Of a DNA stretch of 64,000 bases, positions 1 through 9,915 are shown piece by piece. The translations under genes and the position numbers were made by a program. Origin of the DNA: Balanoglossus misakiensis. Its lineage: Eukaryota; Hemichordata. The notes beneath the pieces were generated by a model. It ran no database searches. It was given only the letters and a program-made list of their open reading frames with translations, and was not told where the DNA came from. The first letter of the stretch is position 1; each line of letters starts with the position of its first letter. The DNA is taken from contig CM082598.2 of assembly GCA_040954595.2 (NCBI GenBank), positions 7,812,001-7,876,000 of the forward strand, read 5' to 3'.

Positions 1-81
1 TTTCTAAAGAGCAGTCGTCATCAACTGAGGGAACCAATACACTGGAACGTAAAAAAGAGGTCGAGCATACAAGGGTCTCGG

Positions 82-776
82 GTGTACAATCACATTTGCC
101 TATTTTGCTCCACCACCAAGTACATGAAGGGAAGTAGGACAAGAGCTCCTTTAGTTCGTTGTCAGCAATTGCGTGCGGACAACACATTAAGGGAGGCAGC
201 AACAAGAAAAAACGACAGTAAAATTCGTGCACTTCTCAGTCGTGAGTTGGTTGCTGCTGAGGGTCACTATCATAGAAAGTGTTATAGGGACTAAACAAGG
301 CCTGATATTCAAGCAGGTTCAAGTCATATGGAGGTTGATGAAAGTCAACATGATCAAGATACTAGTTATGAGGATGTCCTGCAAATTGCTCAAGAAGAGT
401 TATTTTCTTTTATCAGAAATGATTTGTTCACAAACCCTGAGGTAGTTCCCCTGACTGATCTATCAAACAAGTTAGTTACCAAAATGCTCCAACTTGGTGT
501 TAAACAGGTTAACAATTCCACCAACAAAACTTGCAGCATACGCTAAATACGGAATTCAAAGGGACAATGATGTAAATGGTAGGGTGCTTGTATATCCGTC
601 TCACTAGATATAGGTACTGTTGACCTGAAGTACAATGCTGAAAAGAACTTCTTGCAGCAGAAAAACAATCACATGAAAGTATCATCACCACATCTGCTCT
701 AATCCTGCTTACGTTATGTTTTTCAGCTTTTAATTCTTCTTGGGAAATGGAGCATCCATATGTACTGGGTGACTAA
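82..776 (+). pseudogene. Decayed Cys/His-module protein of an invertebrate repeat family
   Basis: Three collinear pieces in different frames form one decayed gene. The first (82-546) opens with a C-x2-C knuckle (CLFC), a basic TKYMKGSRTR stretch, LRADNTLREAA, and ends its domain with LVAAEGHYHRKCYRD. An in-frame TAA at 292-294 directly after YRD interrupts it, but the frame then stays open to 546. A shift leads to a piece at 542-607 with the motif RVLVYP, then another to 642-776 (KELLAAEKQSHESI). I recognise the order C-x2-C, AAEgHYHrkCY and a LVYP segment from large uncharacterised proteins common in aquatic invertebrate genomes, usually repeat-linked. Function is unknown; a zinc-binding role is inferred only from the Cys/His spacing. 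The same module (AEAQYYISCY) occurs again at 22561-23110, so both probably come from one mobile family. Confidence 0.6.
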
Positions 777-1156
777 TGAAAATACACCGATTGAAGTTTT
801 AATCAAAAATGAGTTTATGTTAAGATATAAGATTTTAAAAACAGCTGGATGCAAAAGCTGTTGTACTAGAAACTTTTCAGAAAATTACGAGTATGCTGTA
901 ATTTTTAACCTCTTCAGGCCCTTGCAACAACACTGTCTTTTCTATATTTATATAAACATGTAACTGAGGTGAAGGTTTAAATAAAAGATAAAAAAAAGAG
1001 CGGCCAAATTTATTACAACATGAGAACAGCTCGCGCACGTTTTAAGCATACACTTCGGTTGGCACACGGCTAGAGCCGACAGTCTGGCAGCGTGCTTGAT
1101 AACTTTTGTTGATGCATTGGACAGGGCTAGATTACTGCTTGAGCATTAATGACTGT
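777..1156. other. Intergenic stretch, no recognisable feature
   Basis: AT-rich sequence with only short unsupported ORFs. A 67-codon ORF at 760-963 overlaps the end of the preceding pseudogene in another frame and resembles no family I know. Confidence 0.4.
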
Positions 1157-1610
1157 AACAGCTTTCGGAAGAAAGTTCGCACCATCAACTGCACTCCTAC
1201 CATCTCATCAGGGCATTAAAATATTGCCAACATGTGGAACGACCCTAATTTATTGCTGCTGTCCTCTGTGAAAAGTAACGTCTACGAGGATTTGGTGAGA
1301 ACTTGGGTCAAGACATGTGACTCAGCACATGTTGATGTTACACCTAACCGTGCAGATATTTTAAGAGCGATCAACGCACTTTCAAACGGTAAAGCTGTAG
1401 GCAGCTGACAAGCTTTCGTGTGGACATTATAAGTTTACCAGCTGGAGACTTCATGTGTTGTAAGCTCCTGCCCTTTCTTGCATGCTGTCACATGGTCATC
1501 CACCAAACACCCTTATAAAATCCATCATTGTGCGACTAGCTAAAGACAAACCTGGTGACTTGACCAACAAAGACAACTACATACCCGAATTTGCTAGCTG
1601 GCTTCTTACA
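1157..1610 (+). pseudogene. Non-LTR retrotransposon reverse transcriptase fragment
   Basis: Two overlapping frames give the N-terminal half of a LINE-type reverse transcriptase. The first runs from 1157 (SFRKKVRTINC) past a TAA near 1217 into IANMWNDPN and INALSNGKAVG. This matches the pre-RT region in which LINE enzymes read 'ai..L..GKA.G.D'. After a frameshift near 1385 the second frame gives DKLSCGHYKF, a TAA, then LSHGHPPNTLIKSIIVRLAKDKPGDLTN split across positions of RT motif 1-2 (HG..P, KDK.GDLT.K.NY). The usual NYRPIA has become NYIPEFA and homology then stops, before the catalytic YxDD. It is therefore 5'- and 3'-truncated and dead. The CR1/L2/RTE group is the likely source, but the exact clade cannot be set by eye. 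Confidence 0.72.
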
Positions 1611-2206
1611 TATGACAAACAGAAAACATACTGCAAACAATGTCACAGTGCCTACAGTTATCTGTAAATAAGGTAGCGATTGTAAGCATATCAACATTCA
1701 TTGCAAGGGGTCCATTTGTGATTGGGTCAGAGAACTTCCATAGCCCTGTAGCTCACACTCAAAGTGAACGACACAAAGTGGCCGCGGAGCATGTGAAAAA
1801 TCGCACCGCTCCATGTGTTAAGAGCAGCACAGACATAACTATGCAGTAAACTTAAACATCTCTTCAGAAACGCTCATTCCATCTGTGTACAGATCGAGCC
1901 GCTTCTAATGCATATGATGACATTATGAATCTGACCATGGATCATGACGATTCAGACTTCAATAACACTGAGAAAGATATAGGATTTTATCATTTTGAGA
2001 TTGCGGATTATCTAGATGACTGATTCCTGATTCTGCAATCAATTTAAACCAAAATTTTTTATTGCAGTGTGTTGAAAAGAATTATTTACTTTCCTACAAC
2101 ATTTAAAAGTGAAGGAGACTTAACCTTAAATAGTTATTGTTTACAACTGCATCTGAAGCTTAGGATTGGTGCCGGTCCTTATGACCCAAAGCTCGTTACG
2201 TAGCCA
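1611..2206. other. Intergenic stretch with unassigned ORF scraps
   Basis: The stretch holds a 69-codon ORF (1640-1849) whose SENFHSP and SERHKVAAEH pieces faintly recall the Cys/His region of hAT-linked TTF-type fingers, and an acidic open stretch near 1890-2023 (DHDDSDFNNTEKD). Neither is convincing enough to be called a gene. The tail from 2024 is AT-rich and featureless. Confidence 0.3.
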
Positions 2207-2539
2207 TTGATGGACAACAGAAGTCATCCTTATACTTTTAGACCTAATCTGCGGCATTTGATACAATTGACCACCAAATTTTACTTTATAGATTGTAGCA
2301 TCATTTTAGCAATTAGGGAAATGATGAACACTATAGAAAGTATGGGAAGAAACGAAAGGGGAACTAGTAGTCAGAAGATGCCCATTATCGCGGACAATTC
2401 TTCTGTAAGAGTTGATGATTTTCTTCCTTGCCATTACTGCCACGATCTCTTCATTGGCAAATCAGTGTTGCGGGACTTCAAGGTATGCAGTCACCTCCAA
2501 TTTACATACGCAAACGTATGGCTAAAATGGCGTATTTGA
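2207..2539 (+). pseudogene. Fragment with degenerate C2HC-like finger
   Basis: The open frame contains FLPCHYCHDLFIGKSVLRDFKVC at about residues 71-93. The spacing C-x2-C-x13-D-x3-C resembles a finger I recognise from repeat-linked invertebrate proteins, in which LPC.yC..fy....L.rH.k.C is typical. Here the expected zinc-ligand histidine is an aspartate (RDFK for RHvK), and the frame runs into unrelated sequence after it. Upstream residues (MNTIESMGRNERGTSSQK) are unassigned. Frame and finger decay suggest a dead exon or transposon piece. No function can be given. Confidence 0.4.
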
Positions 2540-2690
2540 GCGTTCTAAAGGACATATGGTGGCGGTCTTTTTGTCGCGTGTGCCACCCATTGGAAATCTG
2601 TGATTGACTAGATCTCAATTTGCCATGGTAACTATAGCTAATTTTCCATAGGTGACCGTATACCTTTTAACGTGTGTAGGCATATAACAG
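2537..2690. repeat. Dispersed repeat, copy A
   Basis: Starts GAGCGTTCTAAAGGACATAT, then has CGCGTGTGCCACCCA, GATTGACTAGATCTCAA, GCCATGGTAACTA and AATTTTCCATAGG. The same ordered blocks reappear at 21604-21755 in the same orientation with scattered substitutions and small indels. It is non-coding and may be the end of a larger transposable element. Confidence 0.75.
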
Positions 2691-2916
2691 CATCTAGAAT
2701 GGTTCAAAAAGGCAAATCCAAAACCCCAGCAGAAGCTTTGACAATGAAAATGACCAGTTAAAGGCACATAAGCTACAACTTTGGGGATAGTTACCATAAT
2801 TTTTTTTTAAAACTGTACAACCTTTAGTCCATGCAGATGCAGGCAGTGAACTATACACAAGCATGATAGACTACCCTAGGAGCTAGGTGCCTTTAATCAG
2901 AATTTTTGGTAAGGAA
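2691..2916. other. Spacer, nothing recognised
   Basis: Unremarkable AT-rich sequence between the dispersed repeat and the 166-bp tandem array. A minus-strand ORF overlaps it but has no supporting features. Confidence 0.4.
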
Positions 2917-4425
2917 GGTTTGAGAAGTCCTTTATATGTAAAAATGGTGCTGATCCTAAAAAAGTCAGTCTTTTTGACCCCACTCAAGACAAAATTGCCA
3001 TTTTGGCCATTTTTAACCCAAAAAGGTCATTTTTAGAAAACATTAAAAACACACTGTTTTCGTCACATTCTGAGATCTGATGACATATGATATGTTTATT
3101 ATATGTAAAATTTGGTGAATATTACGATAAAAGCAGTCCGATGGACCCAAAACAACACAAAATTGCCTTTTGACCATTTTTTGCCACAAAACGTCTTTTT
3201 AGAAAAAAATTAAAACACATGGTTTTCTTCATAATGATTTATCTGGTGATATATGGAAAGTCAATTCTATGTTAAAAGTGGTGACTTTAAAAAGTAAAGC
3301 AGTTTTTTTGACCTCAATCAATACAAAAATGCCATTTTTGGCCACTTTTTGAGGTCAAAAAAGGTCATTTTTACAAAAGAACTAATTGTTTTCTTCATAT
3401 TCAGAGATCATTTGATATATGAAATGTTCATTCTATGTTTAAAATGGTGCTTATTCCAGAAATAGCAGTCTTATTGACACTACTCAAGAAAAAATTGCCA
3501 TTTTTGACACTTTTTGCCCAAAATAGTCATTTTTAGAAAACACTCAAAACTTATATATTTCTTCACTTTCGGAGATCTGATAATGTATTATATGTCCACC
3601 CTATGTAAAATTTGGTGATTATTCCAAAAAGCTGATTTATTGACCCAACCTAATGCAAAAATGTCTTTTTGGAAAGTTTTTGCCCAAAAAGGCCATTTTT
3701 AGAAAAAAAATTAAAAACAAACTTTTCTTCATAAAGTTCAGAGATCATGCGGTATATGAAATGTTCATTCTATGTAAAAATGGTGCTGATTCCAGAAATA
3801 GCAGTCTTATTGACCCTACTCAAGATAAAATTGCCATTTTTGACATTTTTTGCCCCAAAACGTCATTTCTAGAAAACACTCAAAGCTTACATATTTTCTT
3901 CACATTCGGAGATCTGATAATGTATTTCATACCCCTCTATGTGAACAATTTCCAAAAAAGCAGTTTTATGATGCCACTCAAGATAAAAGCGCCTTTTTGG
4001 CAAGTTTTTGCCCAAAAGTGTCAAAACTTTTATATTTTCTTCACTTTCGGAGATCTGATGATGTATTATTTACCCACTCAATATGAAAAAAAAAAAAACA
4101 CAAAAAAAAACAGTTTTACTGGCGCCGCTTTTTTGGCAAGTTTTTGCCCAAAAAGCCACTTTTAGAAAATCATTAAAAACAAACTGTGTTCTTTTTATTT
4201 GGAGATTCTATGATGTGTGAAAAGTACATTTTATGTAACATAGGTACTGTTTCCAGAAATGTCGTCTTATTGACCTCAACCATGATGAAATCGCCTTTTG
4301 GCTAAGTTTTGCACAACATTGTTATTTTTAAGAATATATTAATAGCATACTCTTTTCTTCATTTTCGGTGATCTTATTATAAATAAAGGCCCATTCTATA
4401 TTGAAACGTGGTTACTGTTCCAAAA
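2917..4425. repeat. Tandem array, ~166-bp monomer, about 9 copies
   Basis: The landmark TCTATGTAAAAATGGTG and its variants recur at about 2934, 3099, 3265, 3433, 3600, 3768, 3935, 4077, 4230 and 4395, so the period is 165-168 bp, with one shortened monomer near 3935-4077. Each unit also carries TTGCCATTTTTGGCC, TTTTGCCCAAAA and CATTTTTAGAAAACA-like blocks and a GGAGATCTGATGAT block. Monomers are substantially diverged, so the array is old. The 170-codon plus-strand ORF at 3653-4165 repeats the same lysine-rich phrases once per monomer and is a by-product of the repeat. Confidence 0.9.
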
Positions 4426-4500
4426 ATTCGCGTCAAGGACACGGTGGTCCCATTGAGTTATTATACAAAAAAAAGTCTACACCGGAGTACATGGCCATAT

Positions 4501-4530
4501 ACAGACAGACAGACACACACACACACACAT
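4501..4530. repeat. (AGAC)n/(AC)n microsatellite
   Basis: A short ACAG/ACAC run lies between the 166-bp array and the foldback element. Confidence 0.9.
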
Positions 4531-4933
4531 AGCGAGAGATCAATGGGCAAGCACTGACTGACCCATAAGCTGCAAATGGCGTATGTACTGTACATACACT
4601 AAATATAACAGCTGGCCTCTTTAAAACTTAGCCAGTTATGTAATCATTCAGGAATTTGCTGTGTAACTCAATCACACCAGGGAACTTCCTGTCTAATTAG
4701 TCCTGTTTCAAAATGACCTACATTACACGTCCTATACACATGTATTGCCTGTTCTGATTGGTTTATCCGATTCTCTAAGGTCCACTTGCGGACTAGTCCT
4801 GTTTCATAAGTCAGGTCCAAGACATAAGTACCGACATCTGTGATTGGTCGATCTGGTAATCTTAGGCCCACTTGCGGCTCGCTGATTGGAGGGACCTTGT
4901 AGGTTAGGTCTTATTACTATGTATTATTCACTA

Positions 4934-5145
4934 GACCTTGTAGCTTAGGTCTTATTACTATGCATTATTCACTTTAGAGCTCCCTGATTGGTTAACGTGT
5001 TAGTCTGGTCCCCCATGTGTTCACTGCCTCATTATACAGGACTTTGTAGGTTAGGTCTTATTAATATGTATTTATTCACCATACAGCTCCCTGATTGGTT
5101 AACATGTCAGTCTGGTCCCCCAGTGTTCACTGCCTCATTGTGAAA
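4934..5145. repeat. 107-bp subrepeats, left arm of FB-1
   Basis: Two units, each running TTGTAG.TTAGGTCTTATTA, CTCCCTGATTGGTTAAC, AGTCTGGTCCCCCA and GTTCACTGCCTCATT. They are the reverse complement of the right-arm units. Confidence 0.88.
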
Positions 5146-5149
5146 TGTC

Positions 5150-5950
5150 CCATGTGCTTCCTGGTAACACATTATTCGGGATGTCCGCAGATCATTCATT
5201 GATTTTCTGAGAAATAGCCTGACTGATACTATCTCCAACATAAACCGCACCCTGGAAAGATTAAAGGATTTTTAGATGGACTTTGAAAATCTGATTAACT
5301 CATCTAAGCATTTTTGCTAACAGTTGTATATTTTTTTAATCACCCTCCTACTTCTCATCATCAATATTATTATTGTTGTTTTACTATTTTAAAGTAAATA
5401 TGTTTTGACGAACATGTTGTGATAAGGAGCACGTTGTCCGTTTATACATTCGTATATTGTTTTCATAAAAATGGAACTATGACGGTGCAGCTTCGTGAAA
5501 GAAGTTCAATAAAAGTAATCATACCTGTAAAGCAACTAATGAGGTATCCCAATTAAAGAAATGCAATGCTATTCTAAACATTTCTATTGTAAGATATTTT
5601 TGGTTTGCTCGAATGAATAGCACACACTTCGTATTCAGCCAGGTGTTACACGAAGTGATGCGCTGAAAGGCATTACGTAACAAAACACTAGCCCATTTCA
5701 ACAAACCGCCACTGGAAATAAAATACGAAATTTCTCCTGACAATTTTTATTTCGAGTATCTAGTTCACAGTATCACATAAAATGCCATGAATAGTGAAGG
5801 AAAAGGTGAAATCCAATCATTATATGAGTGCCTTTCTTTATACACTGGGATCGAGCTTCGACCACGCGCAGGCAGCATGCCAGACAGTATACGACAACTG
5901 TGTTCAGAAAGTACAAAAGACTTTGCATAACGAGGCAGTGAAAATTGGAG
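5150..5950. other. Single-copy middle of FB-1
   Basis: This section is not matched by the arms. It contains a 61-codon plus ORF (5794-5979) and a 74-codon minus ORF (5519-5743). Neither has recognisable motifs, and the plus ORF runs into the subrepeats. No transposase signature was seen. Confidence 0.45.
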
Positions 5951-6000
5951 ACCTACACATTAACCAATCAGGGAGCTGAAAATTGAATAAATGCATGTTA

Positions 6001-6370
6001 ATAAGACCTAACCTACAAGGTCCTGTATAATGAGGCAGTGAACACGTGGGGGACCAGACTAACACGTTAACCAATCAGGGAGCTGTATGGTGAATAAATA
6101 CATATTAATAAGACCTAACCTATAAGGTCCTGTATAATGAGGCAGTGAACACATGGGGGACCAGACTAACACGTTAACCAATCAGGGAGCTGTATGGTGA
6201 ATAAATACATATTAATAAGACCTAACCTATAAGGTCCTGTATAATGAGGCAGTGAACACTGGAGGACCAGACCTACACATTAACCAATCAAGGAGCTGTA
6301 AAGTGAATAATGCATAATAATAAGACCTAACCTACAAGGTCTAGTGAATAATACATAGTAATAAGACCTA
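6001..6370. repeat. 107-bp subrepeats, right arm of FB-1
   Basis: ATAAGACCTAACCTA recurs at 6001, 6108, 6215, 6320 and 6361, giving a 105-107-bp period with a shortened last unit. Each unit contains AATGAGGCAGTGAACAC, GGGGACCAGACTAACACG and TTAACCAATCAGGGAGCTG. Confidence 0.92.
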
Positions 6371-6537
6371 ACCTATAAGGTCCCTCCAATCAGCGTGCCG
6401 CAAGTGGACCTTAGAGAATCGGATAAACCAATCAGAACAGGCAATACATGTGTATAGGACGTGTAATGTAGGTCATTTTGAAACAGGACTACTACAACTG
6501 AGTCTAAACTTATATTGTATTAACGTAAACAAATGCG

Positions 6538-6861
6538 TTGCCTGCATGTTTAAGATCACTTCACACTAACTTTTACAGGCTTTGCAGAAATTTTCACGAA
6601 TCTCCGGGGAAGAAAGTAGTTATCGAAGAAGTAATGTGCGGGGGTGACAGTATCTGCACTTCCCAAAAGGGTACAATTATACGTCAGGTGTTCCCATCCG
6701 TCAAATGCAAAAGGATGAACATAAACGGAAAACGGTGGTATCCTTTACAAATGATATATTTTCATTGTCTGTCTTTTAACGACAACAACGGGCAAGTGAT
6801 TGTATTTCAACCACAGAAATGTGGAAATCATCGGCGGAGTCATCATTCTCCACAGAGCTAG
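6538..6861 (+). CDS. Unrecognised 107-codon ORF, possible exon
   Basis: An open frame just right of FB-1 with higher GC than its surroundings. It reads with several cysteines and histidines (for example CGGDSICTSQKG, CGNHRRSHHSP) but without a spacing I can assign to a finger family. No clear promoter or splice sites decide its limits. It lies on the same strand and about 160 bp upstream of the P-element-like pseudogene, so it could be an upstream exon of that gene. It could equally be a chance ORF. Confidence 0.25.
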   Translation: MPACLRSLHTNFYRLCRNFHESPGKKVVIEEVMCGGDSICTSQKGTIIRQVFPSVKCKRMNINGKRWYPLQMIYFHCLSFNDNNGQVIVFQPQKCGNHRRSHHSPQS

Positions 6862-7020
6862 ATTATAGTCATGAAAGTGGAGAATGTGGGGCCGTCATAG
6901 TGCAGTGCAGTGTCGAGTCCTGCAGCGTCTTCTGCTGCGGTCGATACTTGAACCTTGACCCGTGTGTCACGTTAGTTTGTTCGAGGTTTATATAAATAGT
7001 TTTTCTGAAATTATGAAAAA
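6862..7020. other. Spacer before the transposase pseudogene
   Basis: Non-coding sequence with a short TATA-like tract (TTTATATAAATAG near 6988). No further support for a promoter. Confidence 0.25.
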
Positions 7021-7666
7021 AACCTTGACGAAATCATATCCAGTAACATTTATGTAAACTTGGAAAGGGGACCAGGAAAGATTTTCCGTAAATACCCAGA
7101 CCGGCTTTCATGGCATGATTTGTGCAAGTTTGACACAAATGACACTGACAGCGCGCTCGGGTGGATCCCACGGGGTCGGCAGAATTCCGAAGACCCACGT
7201 CCGTATTTCGAGTGGGTGCTATTTGAAAATGGTGCTACCTGTAAAGGACATAAAGTGGTACGTGAACTGAGAATATATGAGGACTACTCATGGGACTTGC
7301 GTGTTCTCCGTCGGCGTGCTACACAGTGCCTTGGCCTGCCTGCTGTGCTGACCGGTAAAGTAGATGAAATCTACGCACTGTTTGTAGCTGCGGCCACTGC
7401 CAAACTTTGTCCAAGATTTGGTGTCATCTTACATCGGGATGCGAAGTCAACAGTGAACGGTGAAGAGCTTGGCAGTGCAGAAAGCTGGGTGAACAACGAG
7501 CTACCTGAGGCATCTCTTATGCACTGATCTGTGCAGTGTGAAGTTTCGCTCTCGATGCCATATTCAGAATTCACTTGCAAACGCTGTGCGTGTTTAAAGA
7601 AAAACTGTGGCAGAGACATGTTCGCTAAACCCACAGCACCACCATCGAAGTTCAAAAGAGAGTCCG
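7021..7666 (+). pseudogene. P-element/THAP9-like transposase, exon 1, 5' part
   Basis: The frame is open from about 7021, enters KYPDRLSWHDLCKF and ELRIYEDYSWDLRVLRR, and reaches a TGA at 7525-7527. Without changing frame it then continues through CEVSLSMPYSEFTCKRCACLKK to SKFKRES at 7666. The TGA lies where a CGA (Arg) would fit, so a CpG transition is a simple explanation. The tail, a C-x2-C-x-C cluster followed by a linker, is what precedes the coiled coil in THAP9/P-element-like invertebrate transposases, but the N-terminal half is not recognisable. At 7667 an LTR-type element begins. The reading resumes in the same frame beyond it at 11702, so 7021-7666 and 11702-11973 are two halves of one exon. 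A CCAG|TAAC site near 7043 could be the exon's acceptor. Assignment rests mainly on the downstream parts. Confidence 0.5.
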
Positions 7667-8120
7667 TGTTACGGCCGGCCGTCCTTCGGACGTTTCACCT
7701 CCTTCGAGGCTTCTGTGGGGAATCAGCCATGTCCGAAGGCTGACGGCGTAAATTCCCTCCATCTCCTTCTCCAACCAACATATTCATAGAGTCTGAGAGA
7801 GGTACCCGGCAGATCGTAAACCATTCAACAGTATAGAAAACATTTTCCAATTTCCGAAAAGTAGCCGTTTTTTAAACTTTTTTCAAGGAAATTAGTGTTT
7901 TGTTCACAGTACAATATATTTCGATATTTTTCTATGATTATTTTCAAGATGTTTGCGAGTGTGCAGAAAGTAAAGAATAAACTGTGAAATTTCCATAGAA
8001 ATAATGAAGGAGCCATCTTTAGGTTGTATGGATTTGAATATTTCATTGAAAAAAACTAATAACTAAATTATGAATTCAATTAATAGTACAATTTGCAAAA
8101 AATTGCTAGTCACTCCAGAA

Positions 8121-8465
8121 GGGTCAGTGCTTGGAAATGTGAGAGCCTGGAAATTTCCAAGCACTGACAAGGGTCAGTGGTCGGAAATGCCCAGACACTC
8201 AGGGAATGTGAGAGCCTTGGAAATTTCCAAGCACTGACAAGGGTCAGTGGTCGGAAATTTCCAGACACTCAGGGAATGTGAGAGCCTGGAAATTTCCAAG
8301 CACTGACAAGGGTCAGTGGTCGGAAATTTCCAGACACTCAGGGAATGTGAGAGCTTAGAAATTTCCAAGCACTGACAAGGGTTAGTGGCCGGAAATATCC
8401 AGTCACTCGGGGAATGTGAGAGCCTGGAAATTTCCAAGCATTGACAGGGTCAGTGCTTGGAAATC
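8121..8465. repeat. ~69-bp tandem array, left arm of FB-2
   Basis: GGGTCAGTGGTCGGAAAT starts near 8171, 8241, 8310 and 8379, with partial units at both ends. Each unit holds two GGAAATTTCC-type palindromes, one of them embedded in the longer palindrome GTGCTTGG...CCAAGCAC. Confidence 0.93.
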
Positions 8466-8479
8466 TTGAGTTTCTCTAT

Positions 8480-8870
8480 CATGTTTCAAATTATGGCCTT
8501 TAGGAAAACGATCTGTTGAGAAACTTCGCCTGTATTTATATCTTCAACCCTACGGATGAGTTTGGTCGTTTGACTGCGGTGGCCTCTTCTGCTGTTCTTC
8601 TCTCTCTCCATGCCCGACATCCTGGTCTCGGCACCAACAAATGTACCGCGTACACTTGGGAATAGGTTCGGAATGAAGAGAGAGGGGCGGGATGGCCAAT
8701 ACTTCTTTATATACAGTGGTTTGAACTGTGACATTTGGTAACACTGCATAATTCAAGAACAATAGCATTTGGTAGTTGTGAAGTTGTGACTTTGTATACA
8801 GAGTAGAAAGAACAATTGTGTCAGATAAACAATACCAATTCCCAATAAACAACTAGTGTATGGGCTAACT
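8480..8870 (-). mobile_element. Unmatched insert in FB-2 left arm, possible LTR/TRIM remnant
   Basis: This block has no counterpart in the right arm. On the minus strand it contains TGGTGCCGAGACC (complement of 8624-8636), which resembles retroelement primer-binding sites of the TGGTGCCGA type. The sequence beyond it (8637-8860) would be the LTR. No second LTR, polymerase or target duplication was found, so the identity is tentative. Confidence 0.3.
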
Positions 8871-9370
8871 CAGAGGAGTTGGTAGGCGAAGCCTGTCATG
8901 AACATTGGGACGCTAAGGCTCCTTAGACAAACCTGGTGCGTCTGCGGTCCAGATCCGTACCAGAGCTTTTCGCCGAAATTCGATTTTATCGGGAGAATAT
9001 CCTTTCCCTGTCTACTAACCGGTTATAACCGCGATTGACTTCTTCTAACATCCGAACCGCTCGCTTTCTGAAACTTTTGTGTTTACCCATTGAGATAACC
9101 TCACTGTATTCAATATGGCGATCTCAACAGGTAAACACAAGAGAAAATCAGAAAGCGAGTGGCTCGGAAGTTAATTACATCATATTTGGAGTCATTTGTG
9201 GGTAGACGGGGGAAAGATTCCCCCCGATAAAATCCAATCTCGGCCGAAAAGCTGCTGTCCGGATCCGGATCTCAGACGAATCAGTTTTGTCCATGGAGCC
9301 TTGCAGAGATGTGGTGGAAGCCGTGTATTAAACGCCGGGAGAACGCAGACATGTACGGAGGACTACCACG

Positions 9371-9915
9371 ACCCTGTCAGTGCTTGGAAAGTTCAAGGCT
9401 CTCACATTCCCTGAGTGTCTGGAAATTTCCGACCACTGACCCTTGTCTGTGCTTGGAAATTTCTAAGCTCTCACATTCCCTGAGTGTCTGGAAATTTCCG
9501 ACCACTGACCCTTGTCAGTGCTTGGAAATTTCCAGGCTCTCACATTCCCTGAGTGTCCGGAAATTTCCGACCACTGACCCTTGTCAGTGCTCGGATATTT
9601 CTAAGCTCTCACATTCCCTGAGTGTCTGTGGAAATTTTCGACCACTGACCCTTGTCAGTGCTTGGAAATTTCCAGGCTCTCATATTCCCTGAGTGTCTGG
9701 AAATTTCCGACCACTGACCCTTGTCAGTGCTTGGAAATTTCCAAGGCTCTCACATTCCCTGAGTGTCTGGGCATTTCCGACCACTGACCCTTGTCAGTGC
9801 TTGGAAATTTCCAGACTCTCACATTCCCTGAGTGTCTGGAAATTTCCGACCACTGACCCTTGTCAGTACTTGGAAATTTCCAAGCTCTCACATGCCACTG
9901 ACTCTTTCCAAGTAT
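9371..9915. repeat. ~69-bp tandem array, right arm of FB-2
   Basis: About eight units, inverse in orientation to the left array: CTCTCACATTCCCTGAGTGT, then CTGGAAATTTCCGACCACTG, then ACCCTTGTCAGTGCTTGG. ORFs on both strands here read the repeat periodically (KFPTTDPCQCLEIS) and are not genes. Confidence 0.93.

Larger units (their letters stand above)
4699..6490. mobile_element. Foldback-type element FB-1 (non-autonomous, 1.8 kb)
   Basis: The ends are long inverted repeats. The left end, from 4699 (GTCCTGTTTCAAAATGACC), is matched as reverse complement by the right end, up to 6490 (GGTCATTTTGAAACAGGAC). The match continues inward for about 95 bases nearly without change. Further in, both arms carry 107-bp subrepeats in opposite orientation (left about 4934-5145, right about 6001-6370). 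The left arm has an extra partial duplication at about 4793-4890. The ends are flanked by TA on both sides, compatible with a TA target duplication but ambiguous because TA could be part of the repeat. The single-copy middle (about 5150-5950) has only short ORFs. Architecture is that of foldback or large-TIR non-autonomous DNA transposons. The transposase family is not visible. Confidence 0.8.

Noticed and set aside
3653-4165. 170-codon plus ORF
   Set aside because: It repeats the same phrases once per ~166-bp monomer, so it is a translation of the tandem array.
4668-4871. 67-codon minus ORF at the left end of FB-1
   Set aside because: It lies inside the terminal inverted repeat and is read from the duplicated TIR sequence.
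7371-7655. 94-codon minus ORF
   Set aside because: It is antisense to the transposase exon, which has better support from family motifs and frame continuity.
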